This document shows, in pieces, positions 1-6,378 of a stretch of DNA of 64,000 nt. Position 1 is the first letter of the stretch; each line of letters begins with the position of its first letter. The translations under genes were made by a program, and so were the position numbers. This stretch comes from an uncultured Prevotellaceae bacterium (GTDB taxonomy: Bacteria; Bacteroidota; Bacteroidia; Bacteroidales; Bacteroidaceae): positions 23,921 to 87,920 of the forward strand of contig CAMKSE010000020.1 in assembly GCA_946415365.1 (NCBI GenBank), read 5' to 3'. Below the pieces are notes generated by a model that saw only the letters and a list, made by a program, of their open reading frames with translations, ran no database searches and was not told where the DNA came from.

Positions 1-917
1 ACTCCGCCGACAGCCAGAGTCCCCTGTTCAGCATCCTGATCGGCCACAGCACGATTCTCAGGCTTGTGAGCAGGATTAGAGCCGTCAGCAGTATCAAATT
101 GAAAACGAGTCGGCTGAGTTTTCTTTTGGCGGTACTCAGCAGTGAACCGCTTGTCAAATGTTTCATCATAATAATTAAACAGTTTTTCTTCGTCAATAAA
201 CAGAATCTCATTCTCCTTGGGAGCGAACGAATTACGGGTGGCATCGATGCAGCTCTGATCAGGCGAATAACCCAGATCTGCTGCAAAGGCTATCTGATTG
301 TCTGCCAGATTGCCCGTCTTGATGTCTGCCGTGAAGATGATGCGGATGCCATGACCACTACTGGTAATATGCACCAGCACCACACGCTCCATCAGTTTCT
401 CATTGGCCTGTAGTTTCTCCCATACTTCCATGGGATTATCCACATGGTCGATGTCGAGCATCACCAGACCGTTCAGATGGCAGCCCACCAGCTTACGCCT
501 CGGCCCTTTCCTGGTCTTGCCGTCTTTCGTCTTCACTGTCGCCTCGTCAAAGAGGTAACAACTGAATTGGAAAGCCGTAAGCGACTTCTTCAGGTCATCA
601 GCCCAAGCCAGCAGCTTTTTGTCAAGCGGCTTCTTCTGCCACTTCTCCTTGCCGGCCTTAGTCTTCAAGCCCCTTAGTGTCCTGAGCATGAACTTCTGAT
701 AGTCCGTATGTTCAGCCCACTTCTGCATAGCCGCCTCGTCCTGTGTTTCAATGGCACGCAAGATAGCCCTGCGTGTATCGATGTTGAAGGCAGTGGAGGA
801 TTTCTTAATCTCCCTCCAGAAGTCCCTTTTGCCGCATTCCACGGCAAAAAGGCTCTTAGTATCTTTCTGATAACAAAACATATAATCCTTCTTCTTTTTC
901 TTAACACGAATCACCAT
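1..917 (-). CDS. BT4734-like / VirE N-terminal primase-type protein, partial (cut by left edge)
   Basis: An uninterrupted minus-strand frame starts at ATG 917 (MVIRVKKKKKDYMF) and runs off the left edge, giving about 305 residues. Segments LVMLDIDHV, VHITSSGHGIRIIF and SCIDATRNSFAP match the pattern of the BT4734-like N-terminal domain found in Bacteroides mobile-element primase/helicase proteins (LDID, S-G-G/H, acidic Cys-x-D plus R-x-x-F-x-P). In such proteins a DUF3987-type helicase domain usually follows; it would lie outside the window. An alternative ATG is at 881. It is the last visible gene of a run of small accessory genes on the same strand. The family is assigned from motifs only. 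The gene is incomplete here because of the window edge, not because of a visible mutation. Confidence 0.7.
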   Translation of the reverse strand, partial: MVIRVKKKKKDYMFCYQKDTKSLFAVECGKRDFWREIKKSSTAFNIDTRRAILRAIETQDEAAMQKWAEHTDYQKFMLRTLRGLKTKAGKEKWQKKPLDKKLLAWADDLKKSLTAFQFSCYLFDEATVKTKDGKTRKGPRRKLVGCHLNGLVMLDIDHVDNPMEVWEKLQANEKLMERVVLVHITSSGHGIRIIFTADIKTGNLADNQIAFAADLGYSPDQSCIDATRNSFAPKENEILFIDEEKLFNYYDETFDKRFTAEYRQKKTQPTRFQFDTADGSNPAHKPENRAVADQDAEQGTLAVGG

Positions 918-980
918 CAATGACCACTCGCTCGGCTTTGCCGCTTGCTACCAACGGGACGCAAGAATGATCAAAAATAT

Positions 981-1040
981 TTATTCATGAACAATTCATG
1001 TTCAATTAATGGCAATTCGTGTAATTAGTTAAATTCGTTG
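981..1040. repeat. AT-rich tandem/inverted repeat patch
   Basis: The left half carries ATTCATGAACAATTCATG and the right half CAATTCGTGTAATTAGTTAA, ending in ATTCGTTG. The right half resembles the AATTCGTGA array at 24082-24108. It lies directly against the stop codon of the next minus-strand gene and is probably a degenerate member of the repeat-element family seen across the window. Confidence 0.45.
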
Positions 1041-1328
1041 TTAGAGATTCTGCAGGTCTGTGATGTAGAACGCATTCTCATGGCGATCGTTGTTGTCGCC
1101 CCACGTGCGATGCTTCCAGAAGCCCTTAACGATGTAGGGCATTCCCTGCTGGAACTGCGTGTCACGGTTCTTCGATGCCAGTTCCCCAGTCATCTCACCA
1201 TAGATCACGTCGCCACCACGCTTCATTGTCACGCCACGGCTCTTGAAGTATTCAGAGCTGCCGTCCTGCTTCTGATACTGGCGCTCAGCGTATGCGCCCA
1301 CCGCAATAATCGTTACTAATGCTTCCAT
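1041..1328 (-). CDS. Small conserved-looking protein, possibly ssDNA-binding (accessory island)
   Basis: A 95-aa frame from ATG 1328 (MEALVTIIAVGAYAERQYQ). A longer frame begins at a TTG at 1358, but those codons lie in a repeat array, so 1328 is preferred. The pattern of a short beta-like start, QKQDGSSEYFKSRGVTMKRGGDVIYGEMTGELA and an aromatic-rich end resembles small OB-fold single-strand binding proteins of phages and mobile elements, and a primase-like gene lies next to it. That comparison is an inference from residue pattern; I do not recognise the family. There is no signal peptide and no transmembrane segment. Confidence 0.55.
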   Translation of the reverse strand: MEALVTIIAVGAYAERQYQKQDGSSEYFKSRGVTMKRGGDVIYGEMTGELASKNRDTQFQQGMPYIVKGFWKHRTWGDNNDRHENAFYITDLQNL

Positions 1329-1331
1329 AGT

Positions 1332-1378
1332 CTTCAATCTTAAATTTTCAATTTTCAATCTTCAATTTTCAATTTTCT
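1332..1378. repeat. ATTTTCAATCTTCA heptamer array
   Basis: Imperfect tandem units of 7 bp (AATTTTC / AATCTTC) fill the whole spacer between two minus-strand genes. The same units recur at 2171-2195 and 2439-2523. Confidence 0.75.
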
Positions 1379-1384
1379 TAGGGT

Positions 1385-1711
1385 TTAACAAAATTCAATC
1401 AAGTCCAGTTCCTTCTCGATGAGCGCGTTCTTTGCGTCCTGGTTGTGCTCGTTGAGCAACTCGATGACCTGTGCCGTACAGAAGTCCTTCGGAAAACTGC
1501 CGAACACTTTTATGCGTTCAATCGACTCCTTCACCCAGCCCCAAGGCAACTTCTTCACCAAGCGGTCCTTGTGCCGTATGCGCGGCTGGCGCTGATAGGG
1601 CCTGAAAGTTACTTTACCTGTCCACTCGTCACGATGCAGTGAACCCTCTACGCACTTTCCACTAACGAGGCGTGCGATAACCTCATCACTCAGTTCAATG
1701 TACTTTTTCAT
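1385..1711 (-). CDS. Hypothetical protein, accessory island
   Basis: A 108-aa minus-strand frame starting MKKYIELSDEVIARL. It is basic in the middle (RHKDRLVKKLPWGWVKESIERIKVFG) and acidic at the C terminus. There are no membrane segments, signal peptide or recognisable motif. The start ATG at 1711 is followed without gaps by a plausible coding pattern, and the gene shares strand and tight spacing with its neighbours. I do not recognise the family. A role in the replication or transfer functions of the island is possible from context only. Confidence 0.55.
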   Translation of the reverse strand: MKKYIELSDEVIARLVSGKCVEGSLHRDEWTGKVTFRPYQRQPRIRHKDRLVKKLPWGWVKESIERIKVFGSFPKDFCTAQVIELLNEHNQDAKNALIEKELDLIEFC

Positions 1712-1810
1712 AATCGATTCGAATTAGTGAGCTTTGGAAAGCGATGTGTTTTTCAGTTGAGCTCAATTTCTATCCGGATACTTTACCACTCGCTCATTCC
1801 TCCGACTCGG

Positions 1811-1879
1811 TTATTTTACCTTTTTACTTTTTTACCTTTTTACTTTTTACCTTTTTACCTTTTTACTTTTTTACCTTTA
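1811..1879. repeat. TTTTTACC tandem array, overlapping a gene end
   Basis: Alternating TTTTTACC and TTTTTACT units of 7-9 bp. The right end overlaps the last codons of the 1855-2169 gene, so the array supplies its basic tail KGKKVKR and its stop codon. Confidence 0.8.
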
Positions 1880-2169
1880 AAAGCCTGTTGGCGATAGTCT
1901 TCCAGATTCGTCTCGTAGAGGTCCTTCATCGCACGTTCCATGTTCGCACCATCCAGTTCTGCATTCACCTCCACGTAGGCCAGCATATTCGTTAGGATAG
2001 CTATCATCACTGCCTGATCCCAGGGGTTCCTAGGGTCGAAGTTTTCCTCTGCAATCTTCGTAAACTCCTGTCCCATTGTTGCCACGTCGTGAGCAAACTG
2101 TTTCTCTATGTCCTGCAGGCTGCGGTACATGTGTACACGCTTTGCCAAATTCGTCTTTTTCTGTTTCAT
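1855..2169 (-). CDS. Hypothetical protein with array-encoded C-terminal tail
   Basis: A 104-aa minus-strand protein starting MKQKKTNLAKRVHMY. The body looks helical and amphipathic (SLQDIEKQFAHDVATMGQEF), and the last residues KGKKVKR are encoded by the T/C-rich tandem array at 1811-1879. No membrane segment or known motif is visible. It is co-directional with the primase-like gene and its small neighbours. The family is unrecognised; the coding assignment rests on length, codon pattern and operon position. Confidence 0.5.
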   Translation of the reverse strand: MKQKKTNLAKRVHMYRSLQDIEKQFAHDVATMGQEFTKIAEENFDPRNPWDQAVMIAILTNMLAYVEVNAELDGANMERAMKDLYETNLEDYRQQAFKGKKVKR

Positions 2170-2170
2170 A

Positions 2171-2195
2171 AATCTTCAATTTTTAATTTTTAATG
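2171..2195. repeat. Short ATTTTTA/ATCTTCA array
   Basis: AATCTTCAATTTTTAATTTT fills the spacer between two minus-strand genes. It uses the same units as the arrays at 1332-1378 and 2439-2523. Confidence 0.6.
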
Positions 2196-2435
2196 TATTA
2201 CGATTTCTTGCGTTCCTTTCAGGCGAACCACTCCTCCCCCTTTACCGGCATTCTTCATGCCGTCGCTCATCTGCCACTTCTTGCACTTGAACCTCTGCTG
2301 AACCTTTAGCATCATCAAGGCGCAGATTCTTGTACCGTCGCTCTCTATACACTTGTGTTGACAACTGGCGCAGCAGCGCTTCACTTTCACACCGTGAGCG
2401 TTTCTTACGCTCGTAATTCTGATTATCTGTTCCAT
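2190..2435 (-). CDS. Small cysteine-rich hypothetical protein
   Basis: An 81-aa frame from ATG 2435 (MEQIIRITSVRNAHGVKV). An upstream ATG/TTG extension is rejected because it lies in a repeat array. Five cysteines (CCASCQHKC, CALMM, CKKW) suggest a small zinc-binding fold, which is an inference from spacing alone. The protein is rich in Lys and Arg and has no signal peptide, so it is presumably cytoplasmic and could bind nucleic acid. It sits inside the accessory-island operon. The family is not recognised. Confidence 0.5.
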   Translation of the reverse strand: MEQIIRITSVRNAHGVKVKRCCASCQHKCIESDGTRICALMMLKVQQRFKCKKWQMSDGMKNAGKGGGVVRLKGTQEIVIH

Positions 2436-2438
2436 AAC

Positions 2439-2523
2439 TTCAATTTTCAACGAAGTTTAATTTTCAATCTTCAATCTTCAATTTTCAATTTTTCAATTTT
2501 CAATCTTCAATTTTCAATTTTCT
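2439..2523. repeat. ATTTTCAATCTTCA array, overlapping a gene end
   Basis: About ten 7-bp units of the AATTTTC/AATCTTC type. The array covers the last codons of the 2500-2856 gene (tail KLKIED plus stop) and the whole spacer to the next gene. Confidence 0.8.
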
Positions 2524-2856
2524 CAAGTCCCTGATCTGCTTCTTCTGGTCATCCACTATAGCTTTCAACTCTGTCACCTCGGCCTGAAGTTTCTTCACGG
2601 CACTGCCATCCTTCAGTGATTTCAGCATATCCTTGATCTCCTCCTTGGTCATTGCCTCCAGACGTTCCAGTCCTACGTGAACCATGAAACCCTCCAGCAG
2701 ACTCCGGGCATTGAAATACATATAGCCCTCGTTGTTCACCTCCAGCATATAGCCGTTTGTCATCGTTCTCAGCAGGATAGCGAGTCGCTGCTGCTCTTTG
2801 GTCTGTTCCTTCTTGGAAACAGGAACCTTTTCAACTTTCTTATTCATAACTTTCAT
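2500..2856 (-). CDS. Hypothetical coiled-coil protein
   Basis: A 118-aa protein starting MKVMNKKVEKVPVSKKE; a second in-frame ATG at 2847 is equally possible. The central part (RLAILLRTMTNGYML, ARSLLEGFMVHVG) looks globular. The C-terminal 50 residues are a heptad-rich coiled coil (VKKLQAEVTELKAIVDDQKK). The final residues are encoded by the repeat array. The start overlaps the end of the small gene at 2840-2959, which suggests translational coupling. The family is not recognised. Confidence 0.55.
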   Translation of the reverse strand: MKVMNKKVEKVPVSKKEQTKEQQRLAILLRTMTNGYMLEVNNEGYMYFNARSLLEGFMVHVGLERLEAMTKEEIKDMLKSLKDGSAVKKLQAEVTELKAIVDDQKKQIRDLRKLKIED

Positions 2857-2959
2857 ATTTTAAAATGTTTGTAACTTCGATACTCTCTGCTTCCACATCC
2901 GGCTCAAACATCGCGGCCAGATCTACCAGCGTTCCAACGTAAATAATTCTCCGTTTCAT
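2840..2959 (-). CDS. 39-aa small protein, first gene of the island operon
   Basis: Reverse-strand ATG 2959 opens a 39-codon frame beginning MKRRIIYVGTLVDLAAMF and ending ILKYESYE. Its stop at 2840 lies inside the start of the next gene, so the two frames overlap by 8-17 nt, a typical coupled arrangement. A TACTTTTG promoter element lies upstream at 3035-3042, giving a leader of about 70 nt. The size and sequence give no function. The call rests on promoter, position and coupling. Confidence 0.45.
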   Translation of the reverse strand: MKRRIIYVGTLVDLAAMFEPDVEAESIEVTNILKYESYE

Positions 2960-3034
2960 AACTTTTTGTTCTTTTGTCTAAATTGTTATTCTGTTACTCT
3001 GTCTTTAAACAGATATTCTGTCTCATTGACGATG

Positions 3035-3042
3035 CAAAAGTA
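3035..3042 (-). promoter_or_regulatory. TACTTTTG -7 element for the island operon
   Basis: The minus strand reads TACTTTTGCATCG, matching the Bacteroidales -7 consensus TAnnTTTG. The first open frame starts at 2959. The TTGACGA array lies just upstream (3072-3140). Confidence 0.55.
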
Positions 3043-3071
3043 CGACGATTTTTCATGCACTACCCTTGGAA

Positions 3072-3140
3072 TCGTCAAGTCGTCAAATCATCGTCTTTTC
3101 AGTCGTCAATCGTACTCGATAATCGTCAAACAGTCGTCAA
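3072..3140 (-). repeat. TTGACGA direct-repeat array upstream of promoter
   Basis: On the plus strand TCGTCAA occurs exactly at 3072, 3080, 3103, 3123 and 3134; a partial copy is at 3091. Read on the minus strand these are five TTGACGA units just upstream of the -7 element at 3035-3042. The last two copies overlap the 3' end of the 3126-3770 gene. This could be an operator for the island operon or an iteron-type site. Confidence 0.55.
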
Positions 3141-3770
3141 AATCATCTGTTTGATGATGTCCCAAAGCGTATCGCAAAGTTCCTTCTGTGGACAGTTCTC
3201 CATGTCGTAGTAAGCCTCCCCCTTGTCGTTGAAGTCAATCTCTCGTCCAAAGTTCTTATAGGTGTTCAGACCCATCTTCAACGTTATAGGCCAATCTAAT
3301 GGCATAATATCGTTGGCATAACCAATAAAGTCCTTCATCTTCAGAGAATCGCCCTCCAATCGGTCTCTGATAACCAGAAACACACCCAGCCAGTGACGCG
3401 CATATATAAATAGGTGGTGATTGGTACGCAGCAGCGACAGACTGCTTCTCAATATTTCTTTCCGCTCATCGATGCTCATCTTTCTGAATATTGCTCTGGC
3501 CTTGTCGTCCAGGGATTCGCCTTGTCTGCCACAATCTCTCGAAACCTCATTACCAGCCATAGGAATCTTAGGCACACCATAGAAATCGCGCACCTCATTC
3601 ACCTTCTCAATCATCTCTTGCTTACCATACACTACGCCGTGCGCCAACAGCGCAAACAGATAGTGCTCTGACTGGGCATAGTTGCCCACATTCATTGCCA
3701 ACTTTACCAGATGCTCCTCTTTGAGCAGCATGCCGTCTAACCAGACGTACTCGTTTTCTCCTTTTGTCAT
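3126..3770 (-). CDS. Hypothetical protein, accessory island
   Basis: A 214-aa frame from ATG 3770 (MTKGENEYVWLDGMLLKEEH). A longer frame to 3809 is rejected because the added residues overlap the leader. The N-terminal half is helical and short-range hydrophobic. The centre has KARAIFRKMSIDERKEILRSSLSLLRTNHHLF, and the end is acidic. There is no signal peptide or transmembrane helix. It has its own promoter element at 3899-3906 and a leader of about 120 nt. Its 3' end overlaps the TTGACGA array. I do not recognise the family. Confidence 0.6.
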   Translation of the reverse strand: MTKGENEYVWLDGMLLKEEHLVKLAMNVGNYAQSEHYLFALLAHGVVYGKQEMIEKVNEVRDFYGVPKIPMAGNEVSRDCGRQGESLDDKARAIFRKMSIDERKEILRSSLSLLRTNHHLFIYARHWLGVFLVIRDRLEGDSLKMKDFIGYANDIMPLDWPITLKMGLNTYKNFGREIDFNDKGEAYYDMENCPQKELCDTLWDIIKQMILTTV

Positions 3771-3898
3771 TGTCTCTAAGTTTTGCGAGATGTGTGGTCG
3801 GCGTTGCAACTTTCCTCATGAGACCTCACAAACCTCAGATTCAACATAAAATTAATATCGACGGCAAGGACAGTGTAGCCTGTTCTCGCAACTGGTTA

Positions 3899-3906
3899 CA
3901 AAATTA
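3899..3906 (-). promoter_or_regulatory. TAATTTTG -7 element
   Basis: The minus strand reads CGTAATTTTGTAACC, matching TAnnTTTG. It serves the 3126-3770 gene with a leader of about 120 nt. Confidence 0.5.
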
Positions 3907-3963
3907 CGATGATTCTATGGAACCAAAACAATAAAACACGAAATCCAGTCGATAGCCGATTTT

Positions 3964-4094
3964 AACTTTTCCTCAGATTTTAACACTTAGAATCGAAAAC
4001 TTTTCCTCAGAAAACGCCACTTTTCCTCAAAACGATGGAAAACTTTTCCTCAGGGCATCATAAAATTGAGGAAAAGTTGCCATTTTTTCCTCAG
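3964..4094. repeat. Iteron-like array of AACTTTTCCTCAG
   Basis: Exact or near-exact 13-mers occur at 3964-3976, 3998-4010, 4018-4030 (CACTTTTCCTCAA), 4041-4053 and 4082-4094 (five T's before CCTCAG). One inverted copy is at 4066-4078. A second motif, CGATGGAAAA, follows two of the copies. The array lies upstream of the promoter at 3899-3906. Confidence 0.75.
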
Positions 4095-4111
4095 AAGGCA
4101 TCAAAACGATG

Positions 4112-4147
4112 GAAAAAAAGTAGATGGACCCCATCGGAATCCATCTA
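4112..4147 (-). terminator. Rho-independent terminator of the 4175-5317 gene
   Basis: Inverted repeat TAGATGGA (4121-4128) / TCCATCTA (4140-4147). On the minus strand the hairpin is followed by CTTTTTTTCC, a clear U-tract, 28 bp beyond the stop codon. Confidence 0.85.
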
Positions 4148-4174
4148 CACATTTTTTCAAGAAATCGAAAAGTT

Positions 4175-5317
4175 TCAGACTGCCAGCAGCTCTGACGCCG
4201 CGTCGAGCATACGTTGGAAGGTTGCTGCAGCACCACGGTCAGTGACACCACGCTCGCGCTGCTCCTTGCGCTCCTTCGATATCGACGACCATACCAGAGG
4301 CTGCAGCCGTCCCTTGTACGTGTCGCAGAAATACTGATACAGACGTTTCTCCTTGGCCCTCTCTACGCCACACCATTTCAGGAAACACACCATCGACACA
4401 CTGTCCAGCTTACCCAGCTGCCCCTCTACATCCATCATGTCGAAGTTCTCTATCGCCCAGCGCACGGCCTGCACCTTCTCGTGGTTGTTCGGCCAAAGGA
4501 ATGTCTCCTCTTCCGTCAGCCCGTCGTTCCTGCCCTGACGCACGGCCTCCAGCCATACATACTTTTTGAACTCCTGCTTCGCCACGTTATGATACTCCGC
4601 CTTCAGGAAATCATCCATCGAACGCGCCTTCCGTCGACGCTTGTTCAGCTCCGTCTCTGGCAGTTGCTCTGGCGCCTCCATCAGGCCGGCATACTCTCTC
4701 ACACTGCCCATCAGCTGCTGACAGCTGTTCAGGTATATCGACTTCAGCAGATCCGTATCCTCGCGGATCATCGCCTCGTTCTCTATCATCTGGTGACACA
4801 GACTCAGAATCGTCGTAGCCGTTGTCAGCAGCGTCTCCATCTCATGATACAGATGCTGCACCACGTCGTTGTACGAAGCCAGCCCATACATATCCACCAT
4901 GTATGCGCCCTTGCCCAATGGCGAGCGCTCGAATACAGATGGGTTCTCAGTACCCTCAGGCAATTGCGCCATCGACTTATGGCACGTCATCTGGAACACC
5001 TTCTTCAGTGCACACAGCGTCGAACGGATGCGGTTGAAGTACCGCTGGGCCTCCTTGAAACACTTGTTGTTGTCTGTGGCAAACTGCTGGATAAAACTCT
5101 CAGAGAAGTTCACCAGCGCACGCGACTCGATATTCATACGCGCCTGATACGAGCGCACCATGTCCAGTGTCTGCTCGATCTGAAACAGCGAGTAATGCCG
5201 CATCTGCAGCCCGGCTATGAATTTGTCCTTCTCAAACTGCTCCAGCATGTCGATGATCTCGAGCAGCGTCTTGTCGTCCTTCTCTACAATCGTTGAGTAG
5301 CGCATAGTTCCATCCAT
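4175..5317 (-). CDS. Hypothetical protein (380 aa), accessory island
   Basis: A 380-aa, mostly helical protein starting MDGTMRYSTIVEKDD; an alternative start MRYSTIV is at 5305. Several stretches look like long amphipathic helices (KTLLEIIDMLEQFEKDKFIAGL, ALVNFSESFIQQFATDNNKC). The C terminus is basic, with KERKEQRERGVTDRGAAATF. There is no signal peptide, membrane segment or enzyme motif. The start overlaps the preceding 72-aa gene by 34 nt, so the two are coupled, and a strong terminator follows. I do not recognise the family; similar-sized unknowns are common in Bacteroides mobile islands. Confidence 0.65.
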   Translation of the reverse strand: MDGTMRYSTIVEKDDKTLLEIIDMLEQFEKDKFIAGLQMRHYSLFQIEQTLDMVRSYQARMNIESRALVNFSESFIQQFATDNNKCFKEAQRYFNRIRSTLCALKKVFQMTCHKSMAQLPEGTENPSVFERSPLGKGAYMVDMYGLASYNDVVQHLYHEMETLLTTATTILSLCHQMIENEAMIREDTDLLKSIYLNSCQQLMGSVREYAGLMEAPEQLPETELNKRRRKARSMDDFLKAEYHNVAKQEFKKYVWLEAVRQGRNDGLTEEETFLWPNNHEKVQAVRWAIENFDMMDVEGQLGKLDSVSMVCFLKWCGVERAKEKRLYQYFCDTYKGRLQPLVWSSISKERKEQRERGVTDRGAAATFQRMLDAASELLAV

Positions 5318-5502
5318 TTTTCATCAGACATCCAATTCATAGGACTAATCTCGTCGTAAAACACCTTCGTTGGCGTCAGTTCCTTGTAGGGTATCGGCTC
5401 AGCCATCATTTCGCGTACCTTCTCCAATGCCTCCCCCAGGTCGTTAGCTTCGACGGTCAGCTCCTTGCTCATCACAATGTTTGCTCTTAATTTGAATTCC
5501 AT
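5284..5502 (-). CDS. Small hypothetical protein upstream of and overlapping the 380-aa gene
   Basis: A 72-aa protein starting MEFKLRANIVMSKELTVEAN. The N-terminal pattern (short beta strand, then VEANDLGEALEKVREMM) resembles small DpnD/PcfM-like domains of mobile elements, but this is a weak resemblance. It overlaps the next gene by 34 nt. It has a TATTTTTG promoter element at 5580-5587, directly beside repeat copy 1 of the hairpin family. Confidence 0.55.
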   Translation of the reverse strand: MEFKLRANIVMSKELTVEANDLGEALEKVREMMAEPIPYKELTPTKVFYDEISPMNWMSDEKWMELCATQRL

Positions 5503-5579
5503 AATTCTTAAAAAATAGGTTTATAATAACGTTAACTCTGCTGCCAAGGCATAGCATCCTGCCTCAGCAATTTCGATTG

Positions 5580-5587
5580 CAAAAATA
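5580..5587 (-). promoter_or_regulatory. TATTTTTG -7 element next to hairpin repeat
   Basis: The minus strand reads TGTTATTTTTGCAATCG. The hairpin repeat ends 5 bp upstream (5593). This drives the 5502-to-4175 gene pair. Confidence 0.55.
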
Positions 5588-5592
5588 ACAGT

Positions 5593-5646
5593 AGGGTGTC
5601 CCAAAAGTCAGGACACCCTACTAAACTTTAATATCTTTTAAGAATA
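5593..5646. repeat. Hairpin repeat, copy 1
   Basis: A perfect inverted repeat AGGGTGTCC / GGACACCCT (5593-5619, 9-nt loop) is followed by an AT-rich part ending ATATCTTTTAAGAAT. Copy 2 is at 8631-8684 in the same orientation. The first 25 bp are identical between copies. Confidence 0.8.
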
Positions 5647-5711
5647 TTACTCGCGATTAGAATCTAGTCACAGTCTACATTGGTATATTTCTTAGAAGTT
5701 CACGTGTGAGC

Positions 5712-6083
5712 TTAGAACACGCCAACCCATCCAAATCTGCGAACTAATTCACGAAGCAGATTGCGATCGCTAATAGGAATGGTGATGGCGATAGTCTCTT
5801 TCTCCATATTATCACTTGCGGATTTTGCAGATTCCAGCTCATACTGTGTCTGTGCTGCCAACAGCACTTTTGCAGGCAGACCAATAGCCGACTCAATCTT
5901 TACGGCCAAGTCTGTTGTAAGCGCACGCTTGCCGTTCAACACCTCACTCAGATGCGAAGCCTGAATGCCAACCATCTTGGCGAAATCCTTTTGACTGATT
6001 CCGCGTTCCTCCAGTTCCGGTTTAATCATCATACCAGGATGCACTGCCATGAAGGGTGCAGGGTTCTCATTTCTTGTTGCCAT
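5712..6083 (-). CDS. higA: HigA-type antitoxin (XRE helix-turn-helix)
   Basis: A 123-aa protein. After an HPG start motif (MAVHPGMMIKPELEE) comes an XRE helix-turn-helix: ISQKDFAKMVGIQASHLSEVLNGKRALT at about residues 29-56, followed by DLAVKIESAIG. This is the HigA/VapI antidote pattern with a C-terminal extension of about 50 residues. It overlaps the 3' end of the higB-like gene by 17 nt. Toxin-first order is the usual arrangement of higBA. It should neutralise the toxin and repress the shared promoter. It is the last gene of the abiE-higBA run. Confidence 0.88.
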   Translation of the reverse strand: MATRNENPAPFMAVHPGMMIKPELEERGISQKDFAKMVGIQASHLSEVLNGKRALTTDLAVKIESAIGLPAKVLLAAQTQYELESAKSASDNMEKETIAITIPISDRNLLRELVRRFGWVGVF

Positions 6084-6354
6084 AATGCGTATCGTCTAAA
6101 CTTAAAACCGTTATACTTATTCCACCGTCAAATTCTCTGAAGAGGATGCGTCCCACCATTCCGTTGACCACGCGGATGGAACTCATTCCATTGGTTCCTG
6201 CCAGTTGCTCGTAATGAAGGAACGAGATCGCTCGCAGGTCGCTTGCCACATCAACCAGTCGCATGTAGTTATATGCTGTGGCGAGCGCTTTCATGAACTT
6301 CGCATTACGGGTGTATTTCTTATATTTGCTGTTACGCCCCGTTGTTACTGGCAT
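6067..6354 (-). CDS. higB: HigB-like toxin (RelE/ParE superfamily)
   Basis: A 95-aa basic protein starting MPVTTGRNSKYKKYTRNA. The order of a basic helical N-terminal half, a strand with ISFLHYEQLAGTNGMSSIRV and an end ISITVLSLDDTHYGNKK fits HigB-type mRNA interferases, which cleave mRNA on the ribosome. Sequence identity to well-known HigB is not obvious by eye; the call depends on its position, the 17-nt overlap with the HigA-type gene and its size. It follows the abiEii-type gene by 24 nt with no visible promoter, so it is probably cotranscribed. Confidence 0.7.
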   Translation of the reverse strand: MPVTTGRNSKYKKYTRNAKFMKALATAYNYMRLVDVASDLRAISFLHYEQLAGTNGMSSIRVVNGMVGRILFREFDGGISITVLSLDDTHYGNKK

Positions 6355-6378
6355 ATTTTTACTAATATTTTAGTCCTT

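Larger units (their letters stand above)
3771..4174. other. Intergenic region with promoter, iteron-like array and terminator
   Basis: This 404-bp gap contains, from left to right, the leader of the 3126-3770 gene, its TAATTTTG element (3899-3906), six copies of a 13-bp repeat (3964-4094), and the terminator of the next gene to the right (4112-4147). A 23-codon minus-strand frame starting MLNLRFVRSHEE lies in the leader; I cannot support it as a gene. Confidence 0.6.

Noticed and set aside
674..907. 77-codon minus-strand frame in the primase-like gene
   Set aside because: It is an out-of-phase frame; the real coding frame is the one starting at 917 and running off the left edge.
4214..5296. 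360-codon plus-strand frame antisense to the 380-aa island gene
   Set aside because: It has a His/Leu/Arg-rich composition typical of an antisense shadow, and the terminator at 4112-4147 supports the minus-strand gene.
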